Positions 16,086 through 24,813 of a stretch of DNA of 64,000 nt are shown piece by piece; position 1 is the stretch's first letter, and every line of letters begins with the position of its first letter. A model generated the notes under the pieces. That model was not told where the DNA came from, did no database searches, and saw only the letters and a list, made by a program, of their open reading frames with translations. The stretch covers positions 1 through 64,000 of the forward strand of contig NZ_JBAIYU010000032.1 in assembly GCF_036763085.1 (NCBI RefSeq). The letters are read 5' to 3'. The DNA comes from JBAIYU01 sp036763085 (lineage in GTDB: Bacteria > Bacillota > Negativicutes > DSM-1736 > Dendrosporobacteraceae). Made by a program: the position numbers and the translations under genes.

Positions 16086-18664
16086 TATTTTGCCTGTAGT
16101 TCGATTACACCATTTTCTACTACTGCCTTAACATTAGAGTCTTCTGTAATTATACCTGCAACCAGCATTTTACTTAGCTTAGTTTCAACCGTTCTGCTTA
16201 TCAAACGGCGCAGCGGTCTGGCACCATATGCTGCGTCATAACCGTCCTGAGCTAATAAATCCAGCACTTTGCTATCCCAAGTTAGATTAATGTTAACTTG
16301 CTTACGAAGACGTTTATTTAAGTTTTCCAGCATTATCTCAGCTATTCTTCGTACTTGTTCAGCGGAAAGAGCATTGAATACAATTGTATCTTCAACGCGA
16401 TTTAAAAATTCAGGTCTAAAATAACTTTTCAGCATACTTAGAACCCGCTCTTTAGCAACAGAAAAATCATTCTGAAGAATCTCAGCTGAACCTAAATTTG
16501 ATGTCATTATTATAATTGTATTTTTAAAGTTAACAGTGCGCCCTTTACTGTCAGTAAGCCTGCCGTCATCTAAAATCTGCAGCAATACATTAAATACATC
16601 AGCATGGGCTTTTTCAATTTCATCCAGCAGAACTACACTATATGGTCGGCGGCGAACTGCCTCTGTCAACTGCCCGCCCTCGTCATAACCAACATAACCA
16701 GGTGGTGCGCCAATCAGCCTTGCTACAGCATGTTTTTCCATATATTCACTCATGTCTAGTCTGACGATATTTCTCTCATCATCAAATAGAATTTCAGCTA
16801 GTGCTTTGGCAAGTTCGGTTTTACCCACACCTGTTGGGCCTAAGAAGATGAAAGAGCCAATCGGACGGTCAGGATCTTTAATACCCGCTCTTGCCCTAAT
16901 TATAGCTTCGCTTACTGCCTTAACTGCATAATCTTGCCCAACAACACGCTCATGTAAAATATCTTGCAGTTTAGCAAGCTTTTCACGCTCGCCAGCAAGC
17001 ATTCTACTAACTGGTATACCAGTCCATCTGCTCACTACCTTAGCAATATCTTCTTCACGTACTTCTTCTTTAAGCAAGGTTTTGCCACTTTGGTTATCAG
17101 ATAATACGACTTCTTCTTGAGACAACCTTTGCTCTAGTTCAGGCAAACGACCATATTTAAGTTCTGCTAAGCGGGTTAAATCGTAAGACCGCTCGGCATT
17201 TTCCATTTCGACTTTTATAGCGTCAATTTCTTTTTTTATTGTTCGCACACGTAAAATTGCCTGTTTTTCCGATTGCCACTGTTGCTTTAAAACATCAGCC
17301 TCTTTACGTAATTCATCTATTTCCTGTTGAATACGTTTGTGTCTATCCTGAGATAAAACATCGCTTTCCTTCTTTAAAGCCTGTTCTTCAATTTCCAACT
17401 GCATGACACGGCGCAATATTTCATCGAGTTCGCTTGGCATAGAATCTATCTCGGTTCGCAGCTTAGCCGCAGCCTCATCAACTAAATCAATTGCTTTATC
17501 AGGCAAAAATCGATCCGAAATGTAGCGATCGGATAGAACGGCAGCAGATACAAGCGCAGAATCTTTTATTCTTACACCATGATGAATTTCATAGCGTTCT
17601 TTCAGCCCGCGCAATATAGAAATCGTGTCCTCAACAGATGGCTGCCCTACAAATATTGGTTGAAAACGTCTTTCTAAGGCAGTATCTTTTTCGATATATT
17701 TACGATACTCATTTAACGTTGTTGCACCAATGCAGCGCAATTCGCCTCTTGCCAGCATTGGCTTTAAGATATTACCCGCATCCATGGCGCCTTCAGCAGC
17801 TCCAGCACCAACAACAGTATGAAGTTCATCAATAAACAACAAGATGTTTCCTTCAGATTTGGCAATTTCGTTTAAAACGTTTTTTAGCCGTTCTTCGAAT
17901 TCACCCCGAAACTTGGCACCGGCAACCAGTGCACCTAAGTCAAGTGAATACAGTATTTTGTCTTTAAGTGATTCAGGTACATCACCAGCAATTATCCGAC
18001 GCGCCAAGCCCTCCGCAATTGCCGTTTTACCAACTCCCGGTTCGCCAATAAGTACTGGATTGTTTTTTGTCCGACGTGAAAGGATTTCAATCACTCTACG
18101 GATCTCTTCATCTCGTCCAATCACAGGATCTAACTTGCCCAATTTAGCTTGTTCAGTTAAATCTCGTCCATACTTATTTAATGCTTGAAACGCTTCTTCA
18201 GGATTATCAGAGGTTATATTTTGCCCTTTGCGCAGCTCACCTATAATTTGCTTTATGGCATTACGATGCAGCTCAAATTCGCGGCAAATTTTAGTAACCT
18301 CGCTATCGCCATCTTCAACAATAGCAAGTAAAATATGTTCGGTACTTACAAAAGCATCCTTCATTTCGGAAGCAGTTCGCTCGGCTAGAGCCAATACACG
18401 GATCATTGCTGTATTCATATGCAATCCCGAAGAGCCGCCACGAACTTGAGGCTGCTTTTGCAGCAATTGCTCTAATCTTTTCTCTAATAATTGTGTATTA
18501 ACTTGCTTTTGGCCAAAGATTTGTTTTAACAGGCCTTCAGCATCTCTGACTAATACGAATAGCAAGTGAGCTGTGGTTACTTCTTGGTGATAATAAATTG
18601 CTGCTAACTGCTGAGCACCTTGAATTGAAGCAAGTGCACGCTGTGTGAATTTGTCTTGCTGCAT
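16085..18664 (-). CDS. clpB: ATP-dependent disaggregase ClpB
   Basis: This 859-residue class I Clp ATPase resolves protein aggregates with DnaK. It shows the Clp N domain (about 1-145), AAA-1 with Walker A GEPGVGKT near 207 and Walker B LFIDELHT, a long coiled-coil M domain (about 400-525) that distinguishes ClpB from ClpA/ClpC, AAA-2 with GPTGVGKTELAK near 605, and a C-terminal D2-small domain. Length is typical. The start is ATG after CGAGGAGGTATAATA. It is a single gene. Upstream, tandem TTTTGACC repeats (18796-18811) suggest heat-shock control of a CtsR-like kind; there is no CIRCE here. Confidence 0.95.
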   Translation of the reverse strand: MQQDKFTQRALASIQGAQQLAAIYYHQEVTTAHLLFVLVRDAEGLLKQIFGQKQVNTQLLEKRLEQLLQKQPQVRGGSSGLHMNTAMIRVLALAERTASEMKDAFVSTEHILLAIVEDGDSEVTKICREFELHRNAIKQIIGELRKGQNITSDNPEEAFQALNKYGRDLTEQAKLGKLDPVIGRDEEIRRVIEILSRRTKNNPVLIGEPGVGKTAIAEGLARRIIAGDVPESLKDKILYSLDLGALVAGAKFRGEFEERLKNVLNEIAKSEGNILLFIDELHTVVGAGAAEGAMDAGNILKPMLARGELRCIGATTLNEYRKYIEKDTALERRFQPIFVGQPSVEDTISILRGLKERYEIHHGVRIKDSALVSAAVLSDRYISDRFLPDKAIDLVDEAAAKLRTEIDSMPSELDEILRRVMQLEIEEQALKKESDVLSQDRHKRIQQEIDELRKEADVLKQQWQSEKQAILRVRTIKKEIDAIKVEMENAERSYDLTRLAELKYGRLPELEQRLSQEEVVLSDNQSGKTLLKEEVREEDIAKVVSRWTGIPVSRMLAGEREKLAKLQDILHERVVGQDYAVKAVSEAIIRARAGIKDPDRPIGSFIFLGPTGVGKTELAKALAEILFDDERNIVRLDMSEYMEKHAVARLIGAPPGYVGYDEGGQLTEAVRRRPYSVVLLDEIEKAHADVFNVLLQILDDGRLTDSKGRTVNFKNTIIIMTSNLGSAEILQNDFSVAKERVLSMLKSYFRPEFLNRVEDTIVFNALSAEQVRRIAEIMLENLNKRLRKQVNINLTWDSKVLDLLAQDGYDAAYGARPLRRLISRTVETKLSKMLVAGIITEDSNVKAVVENGVIELQAK

Positions 18665-18795
18665 TATTATACCTCCTCGGCTTAGCCAAATTTTGATAAC
18701 TTTAATCTGTAGCTGTTCTTACCAAAGTATCATTGCGTTGACGTATTGGTTATAAATTAATAGTAACAAAATATAAAGTTATTATCAATAATTAT

Positions 18796-18811
18796 TTTTG
18801 ACCTTTTGACC
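18796..18811 (-). promoter_or_regulatory. Tandem repeat upstream of clpB, possible stress operator
   Basis: Two directly repeated TTTTGACC octamers (GGTCAAAA on the clpB strand), followed by a partial third copy, lie about 135 bases before clpB. The heptad resembles the CtsR half-site (RGTCAAA), but CtsR sites are spaced 10 bases apart and these 8, so identity is uncertain. Confidence 0.35.
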
Positions 18812-18835
18812 TTTGATATTCATAACATAGCAAAA

Positions 18836-18873
18836 AAAGCAAATCTCCCTCTGATTAAAGGGAGATTTGCTTT
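18836..18873. terminator. Terminator after the chemoreceptor gene
   Basis: AAAGCAAATCTCCCT/AGGGAGATTTGCTTT arms with T/A runs on both sides, directly after the stop of the minus-strand receptor gene. Confidence 0.9.
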
Positions 18874-18874
18874 T

Positions 18875-20350
18875 TTATTCGGCTAGTTTTATATCTACGC
18901 CCAATACTCCAATGATTTTATTATCATCCTTTATCGGCAACGAAACTGTTATACAAGGCTTGTGGGAAATTGCTGAAACATATACTGATGAGACGTATGT
19001 ATCGCCTTTAGCGGCTTTTTGAAACCATTCACGTGAAGAAGCATTTGCAATCCCTGCTGGCGGGAGTGAAACAATGAACCGTCCGTCAATCGTATTTGTC
19101 CACGCAGCTTCAAGCTCAGAATGCTTTTGTAAAAGTTCAACAAGTACAGCACGGTGATTTTGTTCAGACAAGTCACTTAATTTATTAGCACTAATGGCTT
19201 TGTGAAGTACACCCTTCATCAGTGTTACTTTTTCATCAAGTGCCTGCTGATCCTTAATATCAATTAAAGAAATTTGTCCGGTAGCTTTTACTAAAACAGC
19301 CGCTACATCGGCTAAAACTTCTCCCATTTTCAAGGTCTCCTGCAAATGACTTTCTTGGCGTTTTACTGAATCAGCTACGATATTTACGTTAGCAGCAGCT
19401 TCTTGGCACATAGCCGACATCGTGCCCAATCTATCTGCGGCTCGACCAGTCGCACTAAGCTGCGCTTGACGCGCTGAGCTAGCCTCAGCCAATTGACTTT
19501 CGATTTGACTGCTTGCCGCTAGTATGGCCTTTAAGCTAGAATCAGCCTCTGCCATAGCCTTAACACCACGCTGGACAGATACTGTACCTAACTCGGCAGC
19601 TTTAGCTGCTTCAAGTACTCCTGTATCGATTTGAGCCAGTAAACCATTAGCGGAATTAGCGGCCTCATTACTTGCGTCAGATAACTTCTGAATTTCCTGG
19701 GCGACAACTGCAAAGCCTCGTCCATGCTCTCCTGCTCTTGCAGCCTCAATGCTAGCGTTTAATGCTAATAGATTCGTTTGAGAAGATATTCCCTGAATAG
19801 TATCTAAAAAAGTATCGATTTCTCTAGCTATTTGTGTTAGTACCTTTATACGCTGCTCTATCTCCGAGGAGGCTTTGTTGATATCAGCCATTGCCGATGA
19901 CGCTTCTGCCACTGCGTTAGAGCCAACTTCAGCAATTCTTTTCGTTTCAATACTATCCTGATATATCCCGCCTGCTACTTCAGTAATCGTTTGTGCAGAG
20001 GACATAACTTCATCAACCTGTTGAGCTGTATCTACGGCCATATCTGCAATAGTAGCAGTTAGTTTTTGGGTGCCTGCCGCTGCCTGGTTAACCGCCTCAG
20101 CCAGCTCGTTAACATTTACAATGCAGTCATTCACTTGTTCAACTACTGCTGAAACTTTTCCGGAAGATACTTGTGTTTCCTGAGTAAAATTGCGAATCAT
20201 ACCTACTAATGCTGCTATATGGCTTGCTAAAGGTCTTAATTCAGACGGATAACCGTTAACTTCAATTTTATTAGCCATATTTCCCGAAGAGTATTTGGCA
20301 GTTTCCTCTGTCAATCTTTTTATTGCATCCTTATACCCAAACCAAAACAC
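18875..20350 (-). CDS. Soluble methyl-accepting chemotaxis protein with C-terminal PDC/Cache-like domain
   Basis: A 491-residue chemoreceptor without transmembrane segments. Helical methylation and signalling regions fill residues 30-370, with the conserved hairpin tip GISSQTNLLALNASIEAARA then GEHGRGFAVVAQEI near 185-220, which contacts CheA/CheW. The sensor is at the C-terminus: residues about 395-491 (TIDGRFIVSLPP, SREWFQKAAKG, ISHKPCITVSLPI, IIGVLGVDI) have the PDC/Cache pattern normally placed outside the membrane at the N-terminus. It therefore probably senses a cytoplasmic ligand. The start is GTG with GGAGGG seven bases upstream. Single gene. Confidence 0.9.
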   Translation of the reverse strand: MFWFGYKDAIKRLTEETAKYSSGNMANKIEVNGYPSELRPLASHIAALVGMIRNFTQETQVSSGKVSAVVEQVNDCIVNVNELAEAVNQAAAGTQKLTATIADMAVDTAQQVDEVMSSAQTITEVAGGIYQDSIETKRIAEVGSNAVAEASSAMADINKASSEIEQRIKVLTQIAREIDTFLDTIQGISSQTNLLALNASIEAARAGEHGRGFAVVAQEIQKLSDASNEAANSANGLLAQIDTGVLEAAKAAELGTVSVQRGVKAMAEADSSLKAILAASSQIESQLAEASSARQAQLSATGRAADRLGTMSAMCQEAAANVNIVADSVKRQESHLQETLKMGEVLADVAAVLVKATGQISLIDIKDQQALDEKVTLMKGVLHKAISANKLSDLSEQNHRAVLVELLQKHSELEAAWTNTIDGRFIVSLPPAGIANASSREWFQKAAKGDTYVSSVYVSAISHKPCITVSLPIKDDNKIIGVLGVDIKLAE

Positions 20351-20734
20351 AAATATCCCTCCTAAATATTGAAAGCCTTAAATGAACCTTGGCCTAACTA
20401 AGCCAAAGCACGCTCGCTTCTATGTCATTAATTGTAGTTAGTCGCTATGTAAAGCTGCCTTTGATAGATTCAATGCTACCAAATTGTAGTAATTGTGTCA
20501 ATAACTGTTTTCTCACATTGTACATTTGTTCTTAATTGTTTAAATGTAAGTTAATTTTCACTTATATCGACAGCAATTTTTGACTTTATCATAATTACCT
20601 GGTGATATTTCCCGGGAAATGTTGAAATAAGAATTTTCCAGCGGAAATATTAGCTGTTTATGGTACTATTTACATGCAATATTATTGAATAACGCGAAAT
20701 ATGTATTAAAGGATACAAGTAGCGAGGTGATTTC
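20351..20734. other. Divergent promoter region, no gene seen
   Basis: These 384 AT-rich bases separate the divergent chemoreceptor and ferritin-like genes. I see no open frame with a ribosome site and no known riboswitch. A small CCCGGG palindrome in TTTCCCGGGAAA (about 20608-20619) is the only evident symmetry. Confidence 0.4.
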
Positions 20735-21292
20735 ATGAGTAACGAGTCCAGGCACCAATCATTAAGTAATTCTGCAGCGCAGCCTTATCCCAAAATTAAA
20801 GTAGTGCAGCAAAATAAATACTATGGCGTATTACTATTAGAAGACTATGCGGGCGCAATTAGCGAACTTACGGCTATTTCTCAATTTATTCACCACCACA
20901 TAGTATTTCGCGATGAATATTAAGATTTGACTAATTTGGAAAGAAGCATTGCAATGGAAGAAATGCATCATCTCAATCTACTTGGTCAAGCAATCTCTAT
21001 GCTTGGGGTTGACCCAAAATTTAGAACCCTCACCGATAATATAGCAAGCTTTTGGAAAGCATCTTACGTTTATTATGGCTCAGATATCTGCGATAGGCTG
21101 TCTGCGGATATTGCTGCGGAACGCTCAGCAATCAGCCAATATCGCTATCACGTAAAACTGATTGATGACCCACATATCAAGGCACTGCTAGAAAGGATAA
21201 TTATTGATGAGGAAAAACACCTCCGACAATTCATCCAAATTGCAAATAAATACTGCATTAATGTAGACTCCATTCATGGCTGTTCATTTTAA
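20735..21292 (+). pseudogene. Ferritin-like di-iron protein, interrupted by an in-frame TAA
   Basis: The frame starts at ATG after GCGAGGTGA, runs 62 codons and meets TAA at 20921-20923. It continues in the same frame for about 121 residues to 21292. Together the parts make a four-helix ferritin-like protein of about 185 residues: EDYAGAISELTAISQFIHHH (helix 1), RSIAMEEMHHLNLLG (E-x-x-H), ISAERS-type AAERSAISQY (helix 3) and IIDEEKHLRQF (E-x-x-H). These carry the six di-iron ligands of the rubrerythrin/bacterioferritin superfamily. One base change (for instance GAA to TAA) explains the stop. A product starting after the stop would lack helix 1. Confidence 0.85.
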
Positions 21293-21322
21293 TAACCTGA
21301 CTTTTATAAATGCTTATAACAA

Positions 21323-21360
21323 AAAGAGATAGCTCTGACTATTGTCATAGCTATCTCTTT
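21323..21360. terminator. Bidirectional terminator between converging genes
   Basis: AAAGAGATAGCT/AGCTATCTCTTT arms with a 14-base middle, A-rich on one side and T-rich on the other. It serves the ferritin-like gene and the DedA-type gene. Confidence 0.85.
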
Positions 21361-21370
21361 TGAATTTAAC

Positions 21371-21961
21371 TTAGTTTTTACATTCTAAAACTGCAGTGTT
21401 CTTCTTATACTTCTTGTATCCTACTACTAAAAGTACTGAAACAACTACGATAATTATAGAAACCACAATAAGATTATCCGAGAACTTTGCCAAAATACTC
21501 ATAGCACTCGGACCAAAGTAATATATAATTATTCCTTCAAGCAGGAATCGTTTAGCACGCCCAAAGAACGACGCTGCTAAAAATAGACTCATTTTTATCC
21601 CTAGCGCTCCGGCAGTTATACTAACAAATTTATACGGAATAGGTGACATAGCTGCAAGAAATACTGCCCAAGCTGCGTTGTCTTTTGCATAGCTGCTCAC
21701 CATATCAGTATATTTCGCTGGTATAAGCTTTTGTGCGGCAGGTAAGCCTATCTTTTGACCTAACCAATATCCAATGATACCGCCTAATACTGAAACTACA
21801 GTTGTTAAAAGCCCATAATATATAGCCTTTTGAGGAGTTGCTAACGCTAATGGTATTAAAATTAAATCTGGTAATATAGGAGAACAGAATGACTCTGTAA
21901 ACGCGGCAACGATCAGTCCTAATACGCCCCAACTCTGCAACAGCTCAGTTAGTGTTTCCAT
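21371..21961 (-). CDS. YqaA/DedA-family (VTT domain) membrane protein
   Basis: A 196-residue protein with five to six membrane segments and the SNARE-associated/VTT fold: ESFCSPILPDLILIPLAL near the N-terminus, GGIIGYWLGQKIG, then AAMSPIPYKFVSITAGALG, the re-entrant proline-containing loop. DedA/VTT proteins act in membrane lipid scrambling, ion homeostasis and envelope stress, usually proton-driven. AAGGTGA lies before the ATG at 21961; a GTG nine bases upstream overlaps that site. A yybP-ykoY manganese riboswitch ends about 85 bases upstream on the same strand. That implies expression rises with Mn2+ and suggests a role in manganese export or tolerance (inference). Confidence 0.85.
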   Translation of the reverse strand: METLTELLQSWGVLGLIVAAFTESFCSPILPDLILIPLALATPQKAIYYGLLTTVVSVLGGIIGYWLGQKIGLPAAQKLIPAKYTDMVSSYAKDNAAWAVFLAAMSPIPYKFVSITAGALGIKMSLFLAASFFGRAKRFLLEGIIIYYFGPSAMSILAKFSDNLIVVSIIIVVVSVLLVVGYKKYKKNTAVLECKN

Positions 21962-22045
21962 TATTGTCACCTTCTTTCTTAAAACAAATTAAAATGATGC
22001 TAATACAGCCATTTTACTTATCTCAGCATTTTCATCGTAAAAAAA

Positions 22046-22080
22046 AGACCTATGGTATGTAAAAACCATACCAAAGGTCT
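22046..22080 (-). terminator. Riboswitch-controlled terminator
   Basis: AGACCTTTGGTATGG/CATACCATAGGTCT arms are followed by seven T on the minus strand. This is the expression platform of the yybP-ykoY riboswitch. Confidence 0.8.
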
Positions 22081-22170
22081 CGCTTATTGGTAATATTCCA
22101 ACGGTAGTGCCAGATGCTCACACATCGGTTGTTGACACTATCCTAGCAAGCTACTCCCCTTTAGAACAAT
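22046..22170 (-). promoter_or_regulatory. yybP-ykoY manganese riboswitch upstream of the DedA-type gene
   Basis: The minus strand carries the conserved blocks AAAGGGGAGTAGC (22150-22162), GTCAACA, CTGGCACTACCG and AAGCGAGACCTTT (22073-22085). These form the P1 stem (AAAGG/CCTTT) and the two loops that dock around Mn2+. The 3' P1 strand overlaps the first arm of a terminator (AGACC/GGTCT, 22046-22080) followed by T7. Metal binding would form P1, block the terminator and turn the gene on. The identification rests on motif recognition by eye. Confidence 0.85.
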
Positions 22171-22238
22171 TGAGATTAGCTTAATTCTAACAGACAGACA
22201 AAATAGCGTCAAGTTCAAAAACCATCCTTAATCTAGTT

Positions 22239-22550
22239 TCATGGCTGTCTAGATTCAATATTTGAATCATATTCTGATTTCTTATCATTTTTTACAATAT
22301 CTATTGTAGTCGGTGTTCCGGACATTTCACTATATTTTTTGTTTAATTCGGCATCAAATAAGTTTGATTCTTTTGTAAACTTATTCTGAATATCAACTGG
22401 AATATCTTTTCTTGTATCGGCATTAAAAGCTACTGCTGCATCTAACGGCTTTGATAGATATATTAAAGCAACAACAGGAGCAGCCATCAGTATAAATATT
22501 GTTATTATGTTCAACAACCCTAGAATCACGTTGTGTATAAATTTTCTCAT
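22239..22550 (-). CDS. Small membrane-anchored protein, unknown
   Basis: This protein of about 103 residues has one hydrophobic N-terminal segment (VILGLLNIITIFILMAAPVVALIYL, split here by position about 6-30) followed by a charged, probably extracellular domain. The ATG at 22550 has AAGGAGG eight bases upstream; a second ATG six bases earlier is too close to that site. I do not recognise the family. It precedes the riboswitch and DedA-type gene on the same strand, but the 60-base gap and separate riboswitch argue for independent control. Confidence 0.6.
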   Translation of the reverse strand: MRKFIHNVILGLLNIITIFILMAAPVVALIYLSKPLDAAVAFNADTRKDIPVDIQNKFTKESNLFDAELNKKYSEMSGTPTTIDIVKNDKKSEYDSNIESRQP

Positions 22551-22833
22551 GGCCATCTCCTCCTTACGATTATTGTTATGTAAACAATATCACTCTTTTT
22601 TTAGAATTTCATTTGAAGCAGTACTATATTTATTAAAAAAACTGCTTTCCAAAGGTTTTTACGCTTTTATTTTTGGCTGGTTATATTTTCTTATGACTAA
22701 TAAAGCTATATAAATGCTGTGTTTTTTGATATAACATAATCTGTCAATAGTATATCAATAGGATAAATGAAAAAAATCACGAATTAACATAAAACATAAT
22801 CTAGTTTCCTATTAAAATAAGGCAGGTGTTTAT

Positions 22834-23544
22834 ATGATAAACAAAACAATTAAGAAAAGACTTCTTACTGGAATTCTAACGCTTTCTGTTCTTTCTACTT
22901 CCTTCGGCGGTGCCTTTGCAACTTCAGCATATGCAGCTACCCCTGAGGAAATATCAGTAGACGTACAGCAAGAAAAAAAATCCTCCAGTAATGGAGTGTT
23001 AATGGGACTGTTAGCTATTGGACTGATCTCCGCGATTTCCAATAATGGCGGCTCATCTGATAATAATTCAGCTGCCAGCAAAAGTACAGTTCCTACTACT
23101 ACAACTAAACCACAAACTCAATCTCCAACAACTACAACGTCTAGTAATGCTGGAACCGTTTCTACTACTAAAGAACAGCAAGCGCTTCAACTTTTAAACA
23201 ATGATCGCGCTGCTCATGGACTACCAGCGTTAAAGTTCAATTCCAAACTAACTACTTTAGCGGAGAATTATGCTAAAGATATGATCAACCGCGGATTCTT
23301 CTCACACTACACTCCGGAAGGTCTATCACCGTTTGATCGTATGTCACGCGCCGGCATAGGCTACAGAACAGCGGGAGAAAATCTTGCAATAAATTCTAGC
23401 GTAGCGGGAGCTGAAACCGCTTTTATGAACAGTTCTGGTCACCGAGCTAATATCCTTAATTCCACCTATTCTGAAGTAGGCATTGGGGTTGTACAAGCTC
23501 CTAACGGTTCATTATATGTAGTCCAAGAGTTTATCGGCAAATAA
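22834..23544 (+). CDS. Secreted CAP-domain (SCP/YkwD-like) protein
   Basis: A 236-residue secreted protein. It has a signal peptide (about 1-34, ending AYA-A), a short hydrophobic stretch near 55-68, a Thr/Ser/Pro-rich linker (about 85-110) and a C-terminal CAP domain (about 112-236). CAP features include LLNNDRAAHGLPALKFN, FFSHYTPEGLSPFDRM, AGENLA and SSGHRANILN with its conserved His/Glu cavity. In Firmicutes such proteins (YkwD) are linked to the spore or cell surface; enzymatic function is unsettled. Expressed alone, with a GGAGGCTGA-type terminator downstream. Confidence 0.88.
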   Translation: MINKTIKKRLLTGILTLSVLSTSFGGAFATSAYAATPEEISVDVQQEKKSSSNGVLMGLLAIGLISAISNNGGSSDNNSAASKSTVPTTTTKPQTQSPTTTTSSNAGTVSTTKEQQALQLLNNDRAAHGLPALKFNSKLTTLAENYAKDMINRGFFSHYTPEGLSPFDRMSRAGIGYRTAGENLAINSSVAGAETAFMNSSGHRANILNSTYSEVGIGVVQAPNGSLYVVQEFIGK

Positions 23545-23570
23545 CTTTTAATTAAAATTATTAAATTCAC

Positions 23571-23593
23571 AGGAGGCTGATATTCAGCCTCCT
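23571..23593. terminator. Terminator after the CAP-domain gene
   Basis: AGGAGGCTGA/TCAGCCTCCT perfect arms with a 3-base loop and a following TTT. Confidence 0.8.
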
Positions 23594-23627
23594 TTACATA
23601 TAATATAAAGCAAACACTTAATATAAG

Positions 23628-24653
23628 TTAATCTCCATCGTCATCACCAAATATTCCGCCCAATAAGCTCCCTCCGATGACGCCGGCACCGAGAACAGAT
23701 CCCTCGCCCCGGCTGCCACCACGTTGCGGAGCCGCGTTTAACATACGCCCAGCAAGGCGGGAAAACGGCATCGATTGAAGCCAAACCTTCCCTGGTCCGC
23801 GTAAAGTTGCAAAAAACATTCCTTCACCACCAAACAGTGCTGTTTTTATATTGCCTGCCTGTTGGATATCGAAATCTACACTAGGCTCAAAACAAACAAT
23901 ACAGCCCGTGTCGGCGTGCAGAACTTCTCCTGTTTTTAACTTTCGCTCAACAATAGTTCCCCCGGCATGTAAGAAGGCCATACCGTCTCCTTCTAGCTTT
24001 TGCATAATGAACCCTTCGCCGCCAAATAAGCCTGTCATTATTTTACGCTGGAAGAAAATACTTACAGATACACCTTTAGCAGCGCACAAGAAGCTATCTT
24101 TCTGACAAATGATACTTCCTCCAATATCTAGAAGGTTGACGGGCACTATGTTTCCTGGGTATGGTGCTGCAAAGGCAACCTTAGCTTTGTCTTTTCCTTG
24201 GTGTGTAAATACGGTCATGAATAAACTCTCACCAGTGAGTAGGCGCTTACCCGCTCCCATCAATTTATTGATGAATCCTCCGCCAGTATTCTTTGAGCCG
24301 TCGCCAAATATTGTATCCATAGAAATATAAGATTCTTTATACATCATGGCGCCAGCCTCGGCTATTACACTTTCGCCAGGATCTAATTCAACTTCAACAA
24401 ACTGCATTTCGGAACCGTATATTTTATAGTCAACTTCATCAGCTTTACGGCTTGATATACTATGGCGGACAAGCGGGGGTGGCATTACTCCGCCTTCTGA
24501 ACCACTTAATTCTGCAATTCTAACTATAGGTACCCATTCAGAAAATCCTTCCCTCCAGGCCAGGCCATTTAGATTTTGGCGACAGTACTCTCTCGCCTGA
24601 ACTTCATCTAACGGGCCGACTTGTTTACCGTCATAGCTTAAATACCACTGCAT
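23628..24653 (-). CDS. GYF_2-AIM24 (TIGR00266) fusion protein
   Basis: A 341-residue protein with two domains. Residues 1-50 (WYLSYDGKQVGPLDEVQAREYC ... WREGFSEWVPI) form a GYF_2-type peptide-binding module. Residues 75-310 match TIGR00266/AIM24, a trimeric beta-prism fold with GESVIAEAGAMMY, GGGFINKLMGAGKRLLTGESLF, FGGEGFIMQKLEGDG and FEPSVDFDIQ. The C-terminus is Gly-rich and acidic (GGIFGDDDGD). The biochemical role of TIGR00266 proteins is unknown, although GYF modules suggest docking to proline-rich membrane partners. AGGATAGGT lies before the ATG. Single gene. Confidence 0.85.
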   Translation of the reverse strand: MQWYLSYDGKQVGPLDEVQAREYCRQNLNGLAWREGFSEWVPIVRIAELSGSEGGVMPPPLVRHSISSRKADEVDYKIYGSEMQFVEVELDPGESVIAEAGAMMYKESYISMDTIFGDGSKNTGGGFINKLMGAGKRLLTGESLFMTVFTHQGKDKAKVAFAAPYPGNIVPVNLLDIGGSIICQKDSFLCAAKGVSVSIFFQRKIMTGLFGGEGFIMQKLEGDGMAFLHAGGTIVERKLKTGEVLHADTGCIVCFEPSVDFDIQQAGNIKTALFGGEGMFFATLRGPGKVWLQSMPFSRLAGRMLNAAPQRGGSRGEGSVLGAGVIGGSLLGGIFGDDDGD

Positions 24654-24813
24654 TTTACCTATCCTCCCAAACTATAATGTAATATTTTTACATTCGCCAG
24701 CATATATTGATTTCCTTTATTTTCCATGTTTAATTATTTTTTATTCTCAGCACGCCATGTGCTTAACATGCATTTTAAATTTTAGGGAAAACTACTCTTG
24801 AAAGGGGATGGCT

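Noticed and set aside
18796..18811. A canonical CtsR operator upstream of clpB
   Set aside because: The heptads repeat every 8 bases instead of 10, so I report only an unidentified direct repeat.
20351..20734. A cyclic-di-GMP riboswitch upstream of the chemoreceptor
   Set aside because: The interval was inspected for the GEMM core; the conserved receptor loop and P1b elements are absent.
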